From positions 3,592,501-3,656,500 of the forward strand of contig NZ_OY781884.1 in the NCBI RefSeq assembly GCF_963677155.1: 64,000 bases of DNA. The letters are read 5' to 3'. This DNA comes from an uncultured Draconibacterium sp. (GTDB lineage: Bacteria > Bacteroidota > Bacteroidia > Bacteroidales > Prolixibacteraceae). Position numbers and translations under genes: made by a program. Of the stretch, positions 1 through 7,922 are shown in pieces (the first letter of the stretch is position 1; each line of letters opens with the position of its first letter). The notes below the pieces were generated by a model. That model had not been told where the DNA came from, did no database searches, and worked only from the letters and a program-made list of their open reading frames with translations.

Positions 1-466
1 GATTTCGAATAAATTTGGCCACATTCTGTTAAATACAACAAACAAAAGCGAGTGCGCAGTTGGTTACGGAACGCTTTATGGCGATATGAACGGAGGATTG
101 GCAGTACTGGGCGATGTTTATAAACTTGACGTGTTCAAACTCTCGCGCTTTATGAATAAAGACGGAGAGGTAATTCCGGAGAATACCATTGTTAAACCAC
201 CGTCGGCAGAGTTGCGTCCCGACCAAAAAGATACCGATTCGTTGCCGGAATACGAAGATTTGGATACCATGCTTTTCAACTACATTGAGCTAAATAAATC
301 GCCAAAAGAAATTGCCGCTCTGGGCTATGACGAGGCTGTGGTTCGCAGAGTGATAAGAATGGTGAACATGAATGAATACAAGCGTTTCCAGGCAGCGCCT
401 ATTCTAAGAGTAAGTTCAAAAGCTTTTGGCTTTGGCCGAAAAATGCCGCTGGTTGCCCGTTACTAG
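1..466 (+). CDS. nadE: Glutamine-dependent NAD+ synthetase, C-terminal part (5' end outside window)
   Basis: Only the last 155 or so residues are present. The enzyme amidates nicotinic acid adenine dinucleotide to NAD+ using ATP, the last step of NAD synthesis in the cytoplasm. Visible family motifs are NTTNKSE close to the left edge (the family loop is usually STGNKSE), LYGDMNGG, and the block SAELRPDQKDTDSLPEYE, which is typical of NadE and its glutamine-dependent long form. The frame is open from the window edge to a TAG stop. The N-terminal nitrilase-like glutaminase domain would lie to the left and cannot be checked. No T-tailed hairpin is evident between this stop and the next gene. Confidence 0.93.
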   Translation, partial: ISNKFGHILLNTTNKSECAVGYGTLYGDMNGGLAVLGDVYKLDVFKLSRFMNKDGEVIPENTIVKPPSAELRPDQKDTDSLPEYEDLDTMLFNYIELNKSPKEIAALGYDEAVVRRVIRMVNMNEYKRFQAAPILRVSSKAFGFGRKMPLVARY

Positions 467-571
467 TCATGTAAATTTCTTATCAACAGTTTTAGGGTTT
501 GCTGTTAATGATATTAGTCAGTTGTGATGTAAAATAACTGTTAAAAAGGAGCCAATTTTAACTATTTTTTT

Positions 572-579
572 TAGCTTTG
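572..579 (+). promoter_or_regulatory. Bacteroidota -7 element upstream of the Crp-like gene
   Basis: TAGCTTTG matches the TAnnTTTG consensus of the Bacteroidota housekeeping sigma factor and lies 27 bases before the ATG at 606. No convincing TTTG at -33 is seen, so only the -7 half is supported. Confidence 0.4.
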
Positions 580-605
580 ATGCTGTAAAACATACAGACG
601 GATAT

Positions 606-1307
606 ATGTTAAATTCAAATATTGGGCTTCGAGACTTGGTTGACAATCAGAAATCAATATTTTATTTGTTGAGGCAGGAAGATAAAGACGATCTGCAACA
701 CCATATTTCTCTTTCGCATTACAAAAAGAATGAATTTATTTATAAAGAAGGAGATATACCAAATGGGTTTCTGGTTTTAATTGACGGAAAGGTTAAGATT
801 TTTAAAGAAGGAGTAGGAGGTCGAGAACAGATTATTCGTATGACGAAACCTTTGGGTTTAATCGGCTATCGTGCTTTATTGGCCGATGAAACACACAATG
901 GCTCGGCGGTAACGCTTGAAGAGTCGCTTGTTTGTACCATTGATCCTGACTTTATTTTTAACCGCGCTTTAAAAAACCCTGATTTCTCATTTAAGATTAT
1001 CAGTAAACTTTCGAAAGAACTGGGGTTTTCCAATGCCCGAACTGTTACTTTAACGCAAAAACATATTCGTGGTCGTTTGGCCGAATCGCTGATTTTGCTG
1101 AAAGATAAATACGGATTTGAAAACGATGGAACAACATTGAAAGCATTTTTGTCGCGCGAGGATATTGCAAACCTTTCGAATATGACAACATCGAATGCCA
1201 TACGCACCTTATCAACTTTCGCTAATGAAAAAGTAATTGCTATCGATGGACGAAAGATTCGGATTCTGGATGTTACACGTTTAGAGCGTATAAGTAAATT
1301 AGGATAA
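606..1307 (+). CDS. Crp/Fnr family transcriptional regulator
   Basis: 233 residues. The N-terminal half (about 25-145) has the cyclic-nucleotide-binding beta-roll pattern (KNEFIYKEGDIPNGFLVLIDGKVKIF). The C-terminal third has the Crp-type winged helix, with recognition-helix-like text LSREDIANLSNMTTSNAIRTL. There are no clustered cysteines, so nothing suggests an Fnr-type iron-sulfur cluster. The ligand is unknown. The gene stands alone with its own promoter-like element and a terminator after it. It differs clearly from the second Crp-like gene at 48381-49010. Targets cannot be told from the sequence. Confidence 0.88.
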   Translation: MLNSNIGLRDLVDNQKSIFYLLRQEDKDDLQHHISLSHYKKNEFIYKEGDIPNGFLVLIDGKVKIFKEGVGGREQIIRMTKPLGLIGYRALLADETHNGSAVTLEESLVCTIDPDFIFNRALKNPDFSFKIISKLSKELGFSNARTVTLTQKHIRGRLAESLILLKDKYGFENDGTTLKAFLSREDIANLSNMTTSNAIRTLSTFANEKVIAIDGRKIRILDVTRLERISKLG

Positions 1308-1332
1308 TAATTTCGATAAAAATATTGATAGT

Positions 1333-1361
1333 GCCACTTGATAATTCAGGTGGCATTTTTT
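1333..1361 (+). terminator. Terminator after the Crp-like gene
   Basis: The arms 1333-1341 and 1346-1354 form a 9-bp stem with one G-T pair and a TAAT loop, followed by a T-rich run. It separates this gene from the convergent murF-alr gene, whose stop codon overlaps the T-run. Confidence 0.75.
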
Positions 1362-3828
1362 ATTCTTGCAAATACACGCGTTTTACACGCTGCGAAATAC
1401 TTGTTAAAATCTCATAAGGAATAGTTTCAAGAAGTTGGGCCACCTTCGAAATAGAAATATTTGACCCAAAGATTTCAACTTTATCTCCCGGACTAACTTC
1501 GAGATTGGTGACATCGAGCATCAGCATGTCCATACAAATATTTCCAATCATTCTTGCTTTTTGTCCGTTAACAAAAGCGCTGCCTAGACCGTTGCCTAGT
1601 CGGCGGTTTATTCCGTCGGCATAACCCATTGGAACTACGGCTACCCGGCTTTGTTGCCTAATTTTCCCTTTACGGTTGTATCCTACAGTTTCGTCTGTAT
1701 TAACAGTTTTAACTTGTGATACAGTGGTTTTTAGCGTGCTAATTTGCTGCAATGCTAATCCGGTTTGCGAAATGCCGTAAAGGCCAATTCCAAGCCGAAC
1801 CATGTCCATTTGATGATTGGGGAAACGTTCAATGCCGGCCGAGTTTAAAATGTGTTTGTCGATTTTGTATGGGAAAGCATTTTCAATCAGGCCGGATAAA
1901 TCTGAATATCGCTTGAATTGTTCTTGAGTAAAATCATCGAGTTCCGGCTCATCGCTTCCTGCAAGGTGCGAAAAAATCGATTGTATTTTTAGGTGCTTAT
2001 TACTTTTAATAAAGGCAATGATTTCTTCAATTTCCTTTTTCGTTTTCAGGCCAAGGCGGTTCATTCCCGTGTCTATTTTAATGTGGATGGGGAAGTTATT
2101 TAAGCCAAATTCTTCCACAGCCTTTACAAACTGTTGCAGGAGTTGGAAACTGTAAATATTGGGTTCCAGATTAAAGTCAATGATGTTTTGGAAGCTGTCG
2201 TGTTCCGGATTCATCACCACAATTGGAATGGTGATACCGGCATTTCGTAGTTGAACACCTTCGTCGGCCACTGCAACTGCCAGGTAATCCACGTTTTGGT
2301 GCTGCAAAAGTTGCGCGATTTCCACATCGCCACTGCCGTATGAAAAAGCTTTTACCATCACCATTATTTTTGTTTCGTGGCGCAACAACTTTCGGAAAGT
2401 ATTCAGGTTGTGAACCAGTGCATTCAGGTTGATTTCAAGCACTGTTTGATGCGCTTTATGTTGCAGTAGTGCTGATATTTTCTCCAGTTCAAATTGTCGC
2501 GCACCTTTTAATAGAATTGCCGACGATGAATAGTTGCTTCGCACAAAGTGTTTTTCAAATGCGTTACGATCGGCATAGAACTCGCCTTCCAGTTGAAAAA
2601 TATGCTGGTGTTTGTATAGGTCTTTTCCAATTCCTGTGAGTTTATTGATTCCCCATTCCTTCAGAAGCTGGTTTACTTTGGAATAAAGTTCTGTTGTTTC
2701 AATACCTGTTTGTTGAATGTCGGACAGAATTACATGCTTAAACAAATGACTTTTGGCCGCTTGCTGTTTCAGCACTGACAGTACAATACTTAGCGAATTC
2801 AAATCCGAATTGTAATAGTCGTTAATTAGCAGGCAGTTGTTTATTCCCTGTTTAATTTCCATGCGCATGGCCACGGGTTGTAGCTTCCTGAATTGAACAA
2901 AGAAATCGTTAGGATCTTTTGCCAAAGCAATGAGCGTAGCAAAACAATGGCAGGCATTTTCAATCGCCGAATCATCGGTGAATGGAATTGACAATAAATA
3001 ATGCTTATCGTTAATTCTTGCCTCAATTTCAGTATCAGTCGATTTTACTTTGCTTTTAAACTGAATCGGTGCGTTATCATTTTCTAACGACCAGTTTATC
3101 GGTTCGATATTCTTTTGCGAGCAAAATGCTGCTATATTCTTTGAGTAGGAGCGATCAGAACGAAACACCAGCTTTTTTGAACCAATGAAAAGTTTTAGTT
3201 TCTCGTTCAGCTTCTCCTCCATCGAAGCGAAATTTTCCTGGTGAGCATCGCCTATGTTGTTTAAAATACCAATGTCGGGCTGAACGATTGGCGCCAGCTT
3301 TTGCATTTCGCCGGGCTCCGAAATTCCTGCTTCTAACAGAGCAAGGTCGTATTGATTGTCGATTAATAATGCCGATAAAGGAACACCTACCTGTGAGTTG
3401 TAGCTTTTCGGGCTTCGTATAATTTTTAGCTCAGTAGAAAGTAAATCGTAGAGCCATTCTTTAACTATGGTTTTTCCGTTGCTGCCGGTAATGCCAATAA
3501 CAGGTTGCGAAAACTGGCTACGGTTATAAGCTGCGAGTTGTTGAAGTGCAAAGCAAGTGTCTTTTACCAGAATGTAACAGGCTTTATCATCAATAAAATT
3601 CTTGTCGGAAACGATAAAAAACTGAACACCTTTTTTGTGGAGTTGTGCAACGTAATTATGTCCGTTAAAAACGGGGCCCGACAAGGCAATAAATACAACG
3701 TATGAACCACCGAAGAAAGTTCGGCTGTCGGTAATAATTTCAGAAACAGTAAAATCCTGAAACGATGAGGAAGCGAAAAGCTCACCATTTACTACGGCAC
3801 ATATTTGTTTTGCCGTCAGGTTGATCAT
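1360..3828 (-). CDS. murF-alr: Bifunctional MurF ligase / alanine racemase
   Basis: 822 residues, the fused form common in Bacteroidota. Residues 1 to about 450 are a MurF-type ligase (UDP-MurNAc-tripeptide:D-Ala-D-Ala ligase) with the ATP loop GITGSNGKT near residue 113. Residues of about 455-822 are a fold-III alanine racemase: the PLP lysine is K493 in KAFSYGSG (family KANAYGHG) and the second catalytic base is Y717 in GYNRKG. The protein couples making D-Ala with adding D-Ala-D-Ala to the peptidoglycan precursor. Its ATG overlaps the tdk stop by one base (TAATG), so the two genes are translationally coupled. The ligase half appears intact at the P-loop; whether both halves are active cannot be proven here. 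Confidence 0.95.
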   Translation of the reverse strand: MINLTAKQICAVVNGELFASSSFQDFTVSEIITDSRTFFGGSYVVFIALSGPVFNGHNYVAQLHKKGVQFFIVSDKNFIDDKACYILVKDTCFALQQLAAYNRSQFSQPVIGITGSNGKTIVKEWLYDLLSTELKIIRSPKSYNSQVGVPLSALLIDNQYDLALLEAGISEPGEMQKLAPIVQPDIGILNNIGDAHQENFASMEEKLNEKLKLFIGSKKLVFRSDRSYSKNIAAFCSQKNIEPINWSLENDNAPIQFKSKVKSTDTEIEARINDKHYLLSIPFTDDSAIENACHCFATLIALAKDPNDFFVQFRKLQPVAMRMEIKQGINNCLLINDYYNSDLNSLSIVLSVLKQQAAKSHLFKHVILSDIQQTGIETTELYSKVNQLLKEWGINKLTGIGKDLYKHQHIFQLEGEFYADRNAFEKHFVRSNYSSSAILLKGARQFELEKISALLQHKAHQTVLEINLNALVHNLNTFRKLLRHETKIMVMVKAFSYGSGDVEIAQLLQHQNVDYLAVAVADEGVQLRNAGITIPIVVMNPEHDSFQNIIDFNLEPNIYSFQLLQQFVKAVEEFGLNNFPIHIKIDTGMNRLGLKTKKEIEEIIAFIKSNKHLKIQSIFSHLAGSDEPELDDFTQEQFKRYSDLSGLIENAFPYKIDKHILNSAGIERFPNHQMDMVRLGIGLYGISQTGLALQQISTLKTTVSQVKTVNTDETVGYNRKGKIRQQSRVAVVPMGYADGINRRLGNGLGSAFVNGQKARMIGNICMDMLMLDVTNLEVSPGDKVEIFGSNISISKVAQLLETIPYEILTSISQRVKRVYLQE

Positions 3829-4406
3829 TATTCCTTATGTGCTTTGTTGTAACAGCTCCGACAAAGTGGCTCGTAAATGTCTTTTTCGCCGAGCAGAACC
3901 ACTTGCTCTTTTCCCGAAAGACGATGAGAGAATTGTGCAATGCTTCCGCACCGAACACAAATAGCGTGTACTTTGGTAATGTAGTCGGCAACCGCCATCA
4001 ATCCGGGAATAGGGCCAAAAGGTTCGCCTTTAAAATCCATGTCAAGTCCGGCAACAATAACGCGTATTCCCATGTTAGCCAACTGGGTTACCACATTTAT
4101 CAGACCTTTGTCGAAAAACTGGGCTTCGTCAATTCCAATTACATTAACGTCGCCGGCCAGCAACAAAATATTGGCCGAGTTTTCAACCGGAGTTGAATGG
4201 ATTGCATTTTCGTCGTGCGAAACCACTTCCGTTTCCGAGTAACGAATGTCAACCATCGGCTTATAAATCTCCACCTTTTGTTTGGCAATTTTGGCACGTT
4301 TCAGCCGCCTAATCAATTCTTCGGTCTTTCCCGAAAACATCGATCCGGCAACAACTTCAATGGTCCCAACTTTTTTATGACTGTTTACATCTCTTTCAAT
4401 AAACAT
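3828..4406 (-). CDS. tdk: Thymidine kinase, class II
   Basis: 192 residues, the usual size for the tetrameric bacterial/human TK1 type. It phosphorylates thymidine to dTMP with ATP in nucleoside salvage. The P-loop is GSMFSGKT at residues 21-28, followed by DEAQFF (Walker B with the catalytic acid), and the zinc lasso cysteines lie in VRCG and CRSC near the C-terminus. It is the first gene of a two-gene leftward unit with murF-alr, sharing a 1-base overlap. The promoter-like element at 4466-4473 lies about 60 bases upstream. Confidence 0.96.
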   Translation of the reverse strand: MFIERDVNSHKKVGTIEVVAGSMFSGKTEELIRRLKRAKIAKQKVEIYKPMVDIRYSETEVVSHDENAIHSTPVENSANILLLAGDVNVIGIDEAQFFDKGLINVVTQLANMGIRVIVAGLDMDFKGEPFGPIPGLMAVADYITKVHAICVRCGSIAQFSHRLSGKEQVVLLGEKDIYEPLCRSCYNKAHKE

Positions 4407-4465
4407 TTATCGTTACTCTTTTTAGTAATACTATTCTTACAGGGTATTTTTATTTACTACTTTTA

Positions 4466-4473
4466 CAAAAATA
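4466..4473 (-). promoter_or_regulatory. -7 element for tdk-murF/alr
   Basis: On the minus strand this reads TATTTTTG, a match to TAnnTTTG, 60 bases before the tdk start. There is no good TTTG upstream at the usual spacing. Confidence 0.4.
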
Positions 4474-4544
4474 AAATTTACAGGCTTTTTGAGGCACTGT
4501 AAAGCAGGATTAATTTACCAACATCGCGTTAAAAGCCTGTATGA

Positions 4545-5432
4545 ATGGATAATAGGAAGTTATTTAAATTTTTGCTTAAAGATATTTCGGAGATAGAAGA
4601 ATTGTTTGCCGAAAAAGGTATCGAAGGATTCGATGAATTGGAACTGGAATTTATCCGGACCCGTTTTAATGGTGCAAAACATATCATCCAACTGTTGAGT
4701 GATAAAGATGAGCCGGCACAAAGAGTGATGGTTTCTGCGCCCTCTACAACAAAGGTAGCTACAGGGGAGGAGACTGTGGAACCAACAAATTTAGTTAGAT
4801 CACAAGCGCAGTTCTCGGAGGAAGAAAAGGAGAGTTTAGCAGCCTTATCAGATTTTGAAGAGGAGTTAAAACAAGACGATAAGAAAACTGAATTGCTAGA
4901 AGAAGTGGAATCGGCAGCCTCCGAAAATGCACCTGAAATTGAAGACGAAACTTCATCAGAAAGAGAAGAGCCGGTTGCAGATGAGCAAGAGGAAGAGCAG
5001 AATAGTGTTCCTACTGATGTAGAGGAAGTAAAAGAAGAGCCTGTAAGCGGAGAAAAGCTTCAGAAAGAACACGAACCAGAAGATGATCCGGAGCCCGTTG
5101 CTGTAAGTAGCCGTATTGGTGATCGTGAGATAACAGAGAGATCGGTTAATGATCTGCTGAGTGGTAACGATGATAAAAAGCTCGAATATAAAATCTCGAA
5201 CAGTCCGGTGCAAAGCATTCAGGCTGCAATCGGAATAAACGACCGTTATCAGTACATTCGCGAGCTGTTTAGTGGCAATGCCGAAACTTTTGCAAAAACA
5301 GTTGCCGATCTCGATAATCTGGGAAATATTCAGGAGGCTGTAACTTATTTGCAGAAGAATTTTAAATGGAAAAAGAACGAAACCAGCCTGAAATTTGTAA
5401 ACCTTGTAAAGCGCCGGTTCCCCAATGGATAA
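4545..5432 (+). CDS. Conserved-looking acidic protein of unknown function
   Basis: 295 residues; not recognised. The N-terminal 55 residues are well-ordered and helical (starting MDNRKLFKFLLKDISEIEEL). Residues of about 75-190 are a low-complexity, strongly acidic Glu/Asp/Ser linker, and the C-terminal 90 residues (from about IGDREITERSVNDLL) look folded again and end in a helical segment rich in Lys and Trp. No signal peptide or membrane segment. The reading frame overlaps rsmI by 8 bases, so the two are co-translated. The layout suggests two interaction modules joined by a flexible acidic tether. A function would be a guess. Confidence 0.8.
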   Translation: MDNRKLFKFLLKDISEIEELFAEKGIEGFDELELEFIRTRFNGAKHIIQLLSDKDEPAQRVMVSAPSTTKVATGEETVEPTNLVRSQAQFSEEEKESLAALSDFEEELKQDDKKTELLEEVESAASENAPEIEDETSSEREEPVADEQEEEQNSVPTDVEEVKEEPVSGEKLQKEHEPEDDPEPVAVSSRIGDREITERSVNDLLSGNDDKKLEYKISNSPVQSIQAAIGINDRYQYIRELFSGNAETFAKTVADLDNLGNIQEAVTYLQKNFKWKKNETSLKFVNLVKRRFPNG

Positions 5433-6108
5433 CGAAGCAAAATTAATACTCGTTCCAACGCCCATAGGTAACCTACAGGATATCACTTTGCGGGCAGTTG
5501 AAGTTTTGAAAACAGCCGATATAATTTTGGCAGAAGATACTCGTGTATCGTCAAAGCTTTTAAAACATCTTGAAATTGAAAAGAAGCTGATTGCACATCA
5601 TAAGTTTAATGAGCATAAAACCACCGGCTCTATCGTTTCCAAAATTGAGCAGGGGAATACCGTGGCTTTAATTTCGGATGCCGGTACACCTGCCATCTCC
5701 GATCCCGGTTTTTTGTTGGTGCGCGCTTGCGTGGAGAAAAATCTGAAAGTGGAATGTTTGCCGGGAGCAACGGCATTAATTCCGGCTTTGGCCGTTTCGG
5801 GCTTGCCAACTGATAAATTTGTTTTCGAAGGATTTTTGCCTCAAAAAAAAGGACGACAAACACGTTTGAAAATACTGGCCGAAGAGCCACGGACGATAGT
5901 ATTTTACGAATCGCCATACCGTTTGGTTAAAGCCCTCGGTCAGTTTGCCGAATTTTTTGGCCCCGAACGAAAAGCCTGCGTTTGTCGCGAGCTAAGTAAA
6001 ATGTTCGAAGAAGTGAAGCGGGGAACTGTAACCGAGCTACAAGAATACTACACCGAACATACTCCCAAAGGCGAAATCGTGATTATTGTAGAGGGAAAAA
6101 ACGGTTAG
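5425..6108 (+). CDS. rsmI: 16S rRNA (cytidine1402-2'-O)-methyltransferase
   Basis: 227 residues of the tetrapyrrole-methylase fold. RsmI uses S-adenosylmethionine to 2'-O-methylate C1402 in the ribosomal decoding centre. Visible blocks: ILVPTPIGNLQDITLRA at the N-terminus, ILAEDTRVSSKLL, ISDAGTPAISDPG (SAM-binding loop) and PGATALIPALAVSGLPTDKF. It ends GEIVIIVEG as the family does. Slightly shorter than the E. coli protein, which has an extra C-terminal part. It overlaps the preceding acidic-protein gene by 8 bases. Confidence 0.95.
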   Translation: MDNEAKLILVPTPIGNLQDITLRAVEVLKTADIILAEDTRVSSKLLKHLEIEKKLIAHHKFNEHKTTGSIVSKIEQGNTVALISDAGTPAISDPGFLLVRACVEKNLKVECLPGATALIPALAVSGLPTDKFVFEGFLPQKKGRQTRLKILAEEPRTIVFYESPYRLVKALGQFAEFFGPERKACVCRELSKMFEEVKRGTVTELQEYYTEHTPKGEIVIIVEGKNG

Positions 6109-6146
6109 CCGTTTTCTTACTGAACAAATAACCTTGTCACAAAGTA

Positions 6147-6848
6147 ATGAGGAAAAAATACACACATCTTTTTTTTGATCTTGATAACACCTTATGGGAT
6201 TTTGAAACCAACTCAAGGCATGCCATGCAGGAGACTTTTGGAATTCTTCAGCTTGAAAAAACGGGTGTGGACTTCGATGAATTTTTTGAAACCTACAGCA
6301 AATACAACAGCGAGCTCTGGACGGCTTATCGAAAAAGAGAGGTAACAAAAAAGGAGCTTACCCGTCAGCGGTTTCAGCTAACATTCGACTTCTTTAATAT
6401 TAATAATCTGGACGCGCTGGCAATGAATGACCTATATCTACAGGAAATGCCTAAACAGTCGCATTTGATTGAGGGGGCTAAAGAAATACTGGATTATACC
6501 AAATCAAAAGGCTATCGGTTATTTGTAATAACCAATGGTTTTAAAGAAGTCCAACACGAGAAGTTAAAACAATCAGGGCTTCAAAACTATTTTGAAAAGG
6601 TATTTATTTCTGAAGAAATAAAAATGCCAAAACCCGGTCGCGAAATATTTGAGTATGCGATAAAATCATCTAATGCCAAAAAGAAAAACAGTTTAATGAT
6701 TGGTGATGATTGGGATGTTGATATATGTGGAGCCACCAACTTTGGGATTGATGCTGTTTATTATAATCGTTTAAAGCAGTCCATCCCCGAGTTGTTGGGT
6801 AAGGTTTCAGTCGTTAGTTGTCTTAACGAATTACAAGCGGTTTTATAG
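6147..6848 (+). CDS. HAD-family noncanonical pyrimidine nucleotidase, YjjG-like
   Basis: 233 residues. HAD motifs are all present: DLDNTLWDF (motif I nucleophile Asp and acid Asp), VITNGF (motif II), the KPGREIFEYA lysine (motif III) and MIGDDWDVDICGA (motif IV acids). The sequence matches the YjjG/YfnB subfamily of 5'-nucleotidases, which remove modified dUMP/dTMP-type nucleotides. It starts 38 bases after rsmI and may be transcribed with it. Confidence 0.88.
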   Translation: MRKKYTHLFFDLDNTLWDFETNSRHAMQETFGILQLEKTGVDFDEFFETYSKYNSELWTAYRKREVTKKELTRQRFQLTFDFFNINNLDALAMNDLYLQEMPKQSHLIEGAKEILDYTKSKGYRLFVITNGFKEVQHEKLKQSGLQNYFEKVFISEEIKMPKPGREIFEYAIKSSNAKKKNSLMIGDDWDVDICGATNFGIDAVYYNRLKQSIPELLGKVSVVSCLNELQAVL

Positions 6849-6853
6849 TTCAT

Positions 6854-6900
6854 CTCAAGGTTTTGTTATTCAAAGTAATATTTCACTTGAGCTTTACTTT
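6854..6900 (+). terminator. Possible terminator after the nucleotidase gene
   Basis: CTCAAG (6854-6859) and CTTGAG (6886-6891) can pair around a long loop, followed by a T-rich stretch. The long loop makes this weak. Confidence 0.3.
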
Positions 6901-6932
6901 TTGAGTATTAGTAGTTGAATTTTGAGATTAAC

Positions 6933-6965
6933 CGATAATACCACTTATTGAGAGCGGTATTATCG
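6933..6965. repeat. Perfect 10-bp inverted repeat
   Basis: CGATAATACC (6933-6942) and GGTATTATCG (6956-6965) are exact inverses with a 13-base spacer. No T-run follows, so it is not a standard terminator. It could be a regulator-binding site or an RNA hairpin. Confidence 0.7.
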
Positions 6966-7443
6966 AGCAGGTCTGCGACCATAATTACATTTGTTCAAAA
7001 GGAAGTCTAACTTCGCTACATATTTCTCAGAAGGCCTTTGTGAGGATGGAATGAGATATTTAAAAATGGTAATCTTCGTTTAAAATGACCCTCTTTTTTT
7101 GCAAAATAAGGATAGTAAAGTTTGTATTCGGGGTGTAAATATGATGGAAATCATAAAAGGCATATATTGATCATTGGATTTAAATTGTCACATGTAATGT
7201 GTTTATGATTAGCTGGTTAAGTCTTTGTTTGTGTTTGCTTTAAAATGCTGTTAGTTGCAAGTGTGTTATCTATTTGTCATAAATACATGAAAAAAGCTTA
7301 CATTTTCTTTAAAAAATCAAAACTTATTTTAATATTTGTAATTGTTAAAGAATATTAAGATTGTTCTTTTTCTAGTTAGAGGGTAATGCTGATAATTTTT
7401 GGGTTTGGGGGAACCTTTGTCAGTTATTGCAAAATAAATGCTG

Positions 7444-7474
7444 TTTAATTATTACTTAAAATTGTTTCTATGAA
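7444..7474 (+). repeat. Partial copy of the susC start region (duplicate at 7894-7925)
   Basis: Bases 7444-7474 and those ending at the susC start codon (about 7894-7925) align along about 31 bases with two 1-base gaps and two or three mismatches, including the final TTTCTATGAA. The upstream copy leads into a 23-codon ORF, then a stop. Confidence 0.55.
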
Positions 7475-7783
7475 GGGGGTAAATATTCATCTGATCATAA
7501 ATCAAAATTTTAGTTTTCTTACCAATCGTTATGGTGGTTAACCTTCAATTGGGGGTGCATTAGTGACATGGATAATGTTTGGAAATTGGTGTGGAAAATA
7601 TACTAAATTGTTAATGAAACTGACAGTTGTGAGTGCTTTATAGAGAACCCTATAATTATATTAAACAGGAACACCAGATTCGCTTTTAATGGTATTATAA
7701 TTTTTCTCGATGAAGGGAGTGGGAATGCTATTCGAAAACAAGTGTGTTAAGAAGTAAAACAATGATGTTGGTGAAAGGATTTG

Positions 7784-7848
7784 ACCGGGAGGTACTTACT
7801 CTACATTTACTCACAATTACCCTTCGTAGAAACTTAAATCCTCCCGGT
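7784..7848 (+). promoter_or_regulatory. 9-bp stem with long loop in the susC leader
   Basis: ACCGGGAGG (7784-7792) pairs perfectly with CCTCCCGGT (7840-7848) across 47 bases, followed by TTTTCTC. It is GC-rich in an AT-rich leader and lies 75 bases before the susC ATG. Possible mRNA leader structure or an sRNA terminator. Confidence 0.45.
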
Positions 7849-7922
7849 TTTCTCAAACATGGATAGATAAATGCTAAAAATGAATTTTATGCACTTTAAT
7901 TAATAACTTAAAAATTATTTCT

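Larger units (their letters stand above)
6849..7922. other. 1.07 kb gene-free leader in front of susC
   Basis: AT-rich DNA with no gene-sized ORF on either strand. It holds a 10-bp palindrome (6933-6965), one TAnnTTTG match (6986-6993, TACATTTG), two very short ORFs starting with ATG-AAG-GG (7470-7541, 23 codons; 7710-7757, 15 codons), a partial copy of the susC translation-start region, and a 9-bp stem with a 47-base loop just before susC. No canonical promoter is found in the last 200 bases before susC. A regulatory or sRNA-bearing leader is more likely than a lost gene. Confidence 0.6.

Noticed and set aside
4956-5486. 176-codon ORF antisense to the acidic protein gene
   Set aside because: The Phe/Leu/Ser-rich translation is the reverse image of the Glu/Lys-rich linker.
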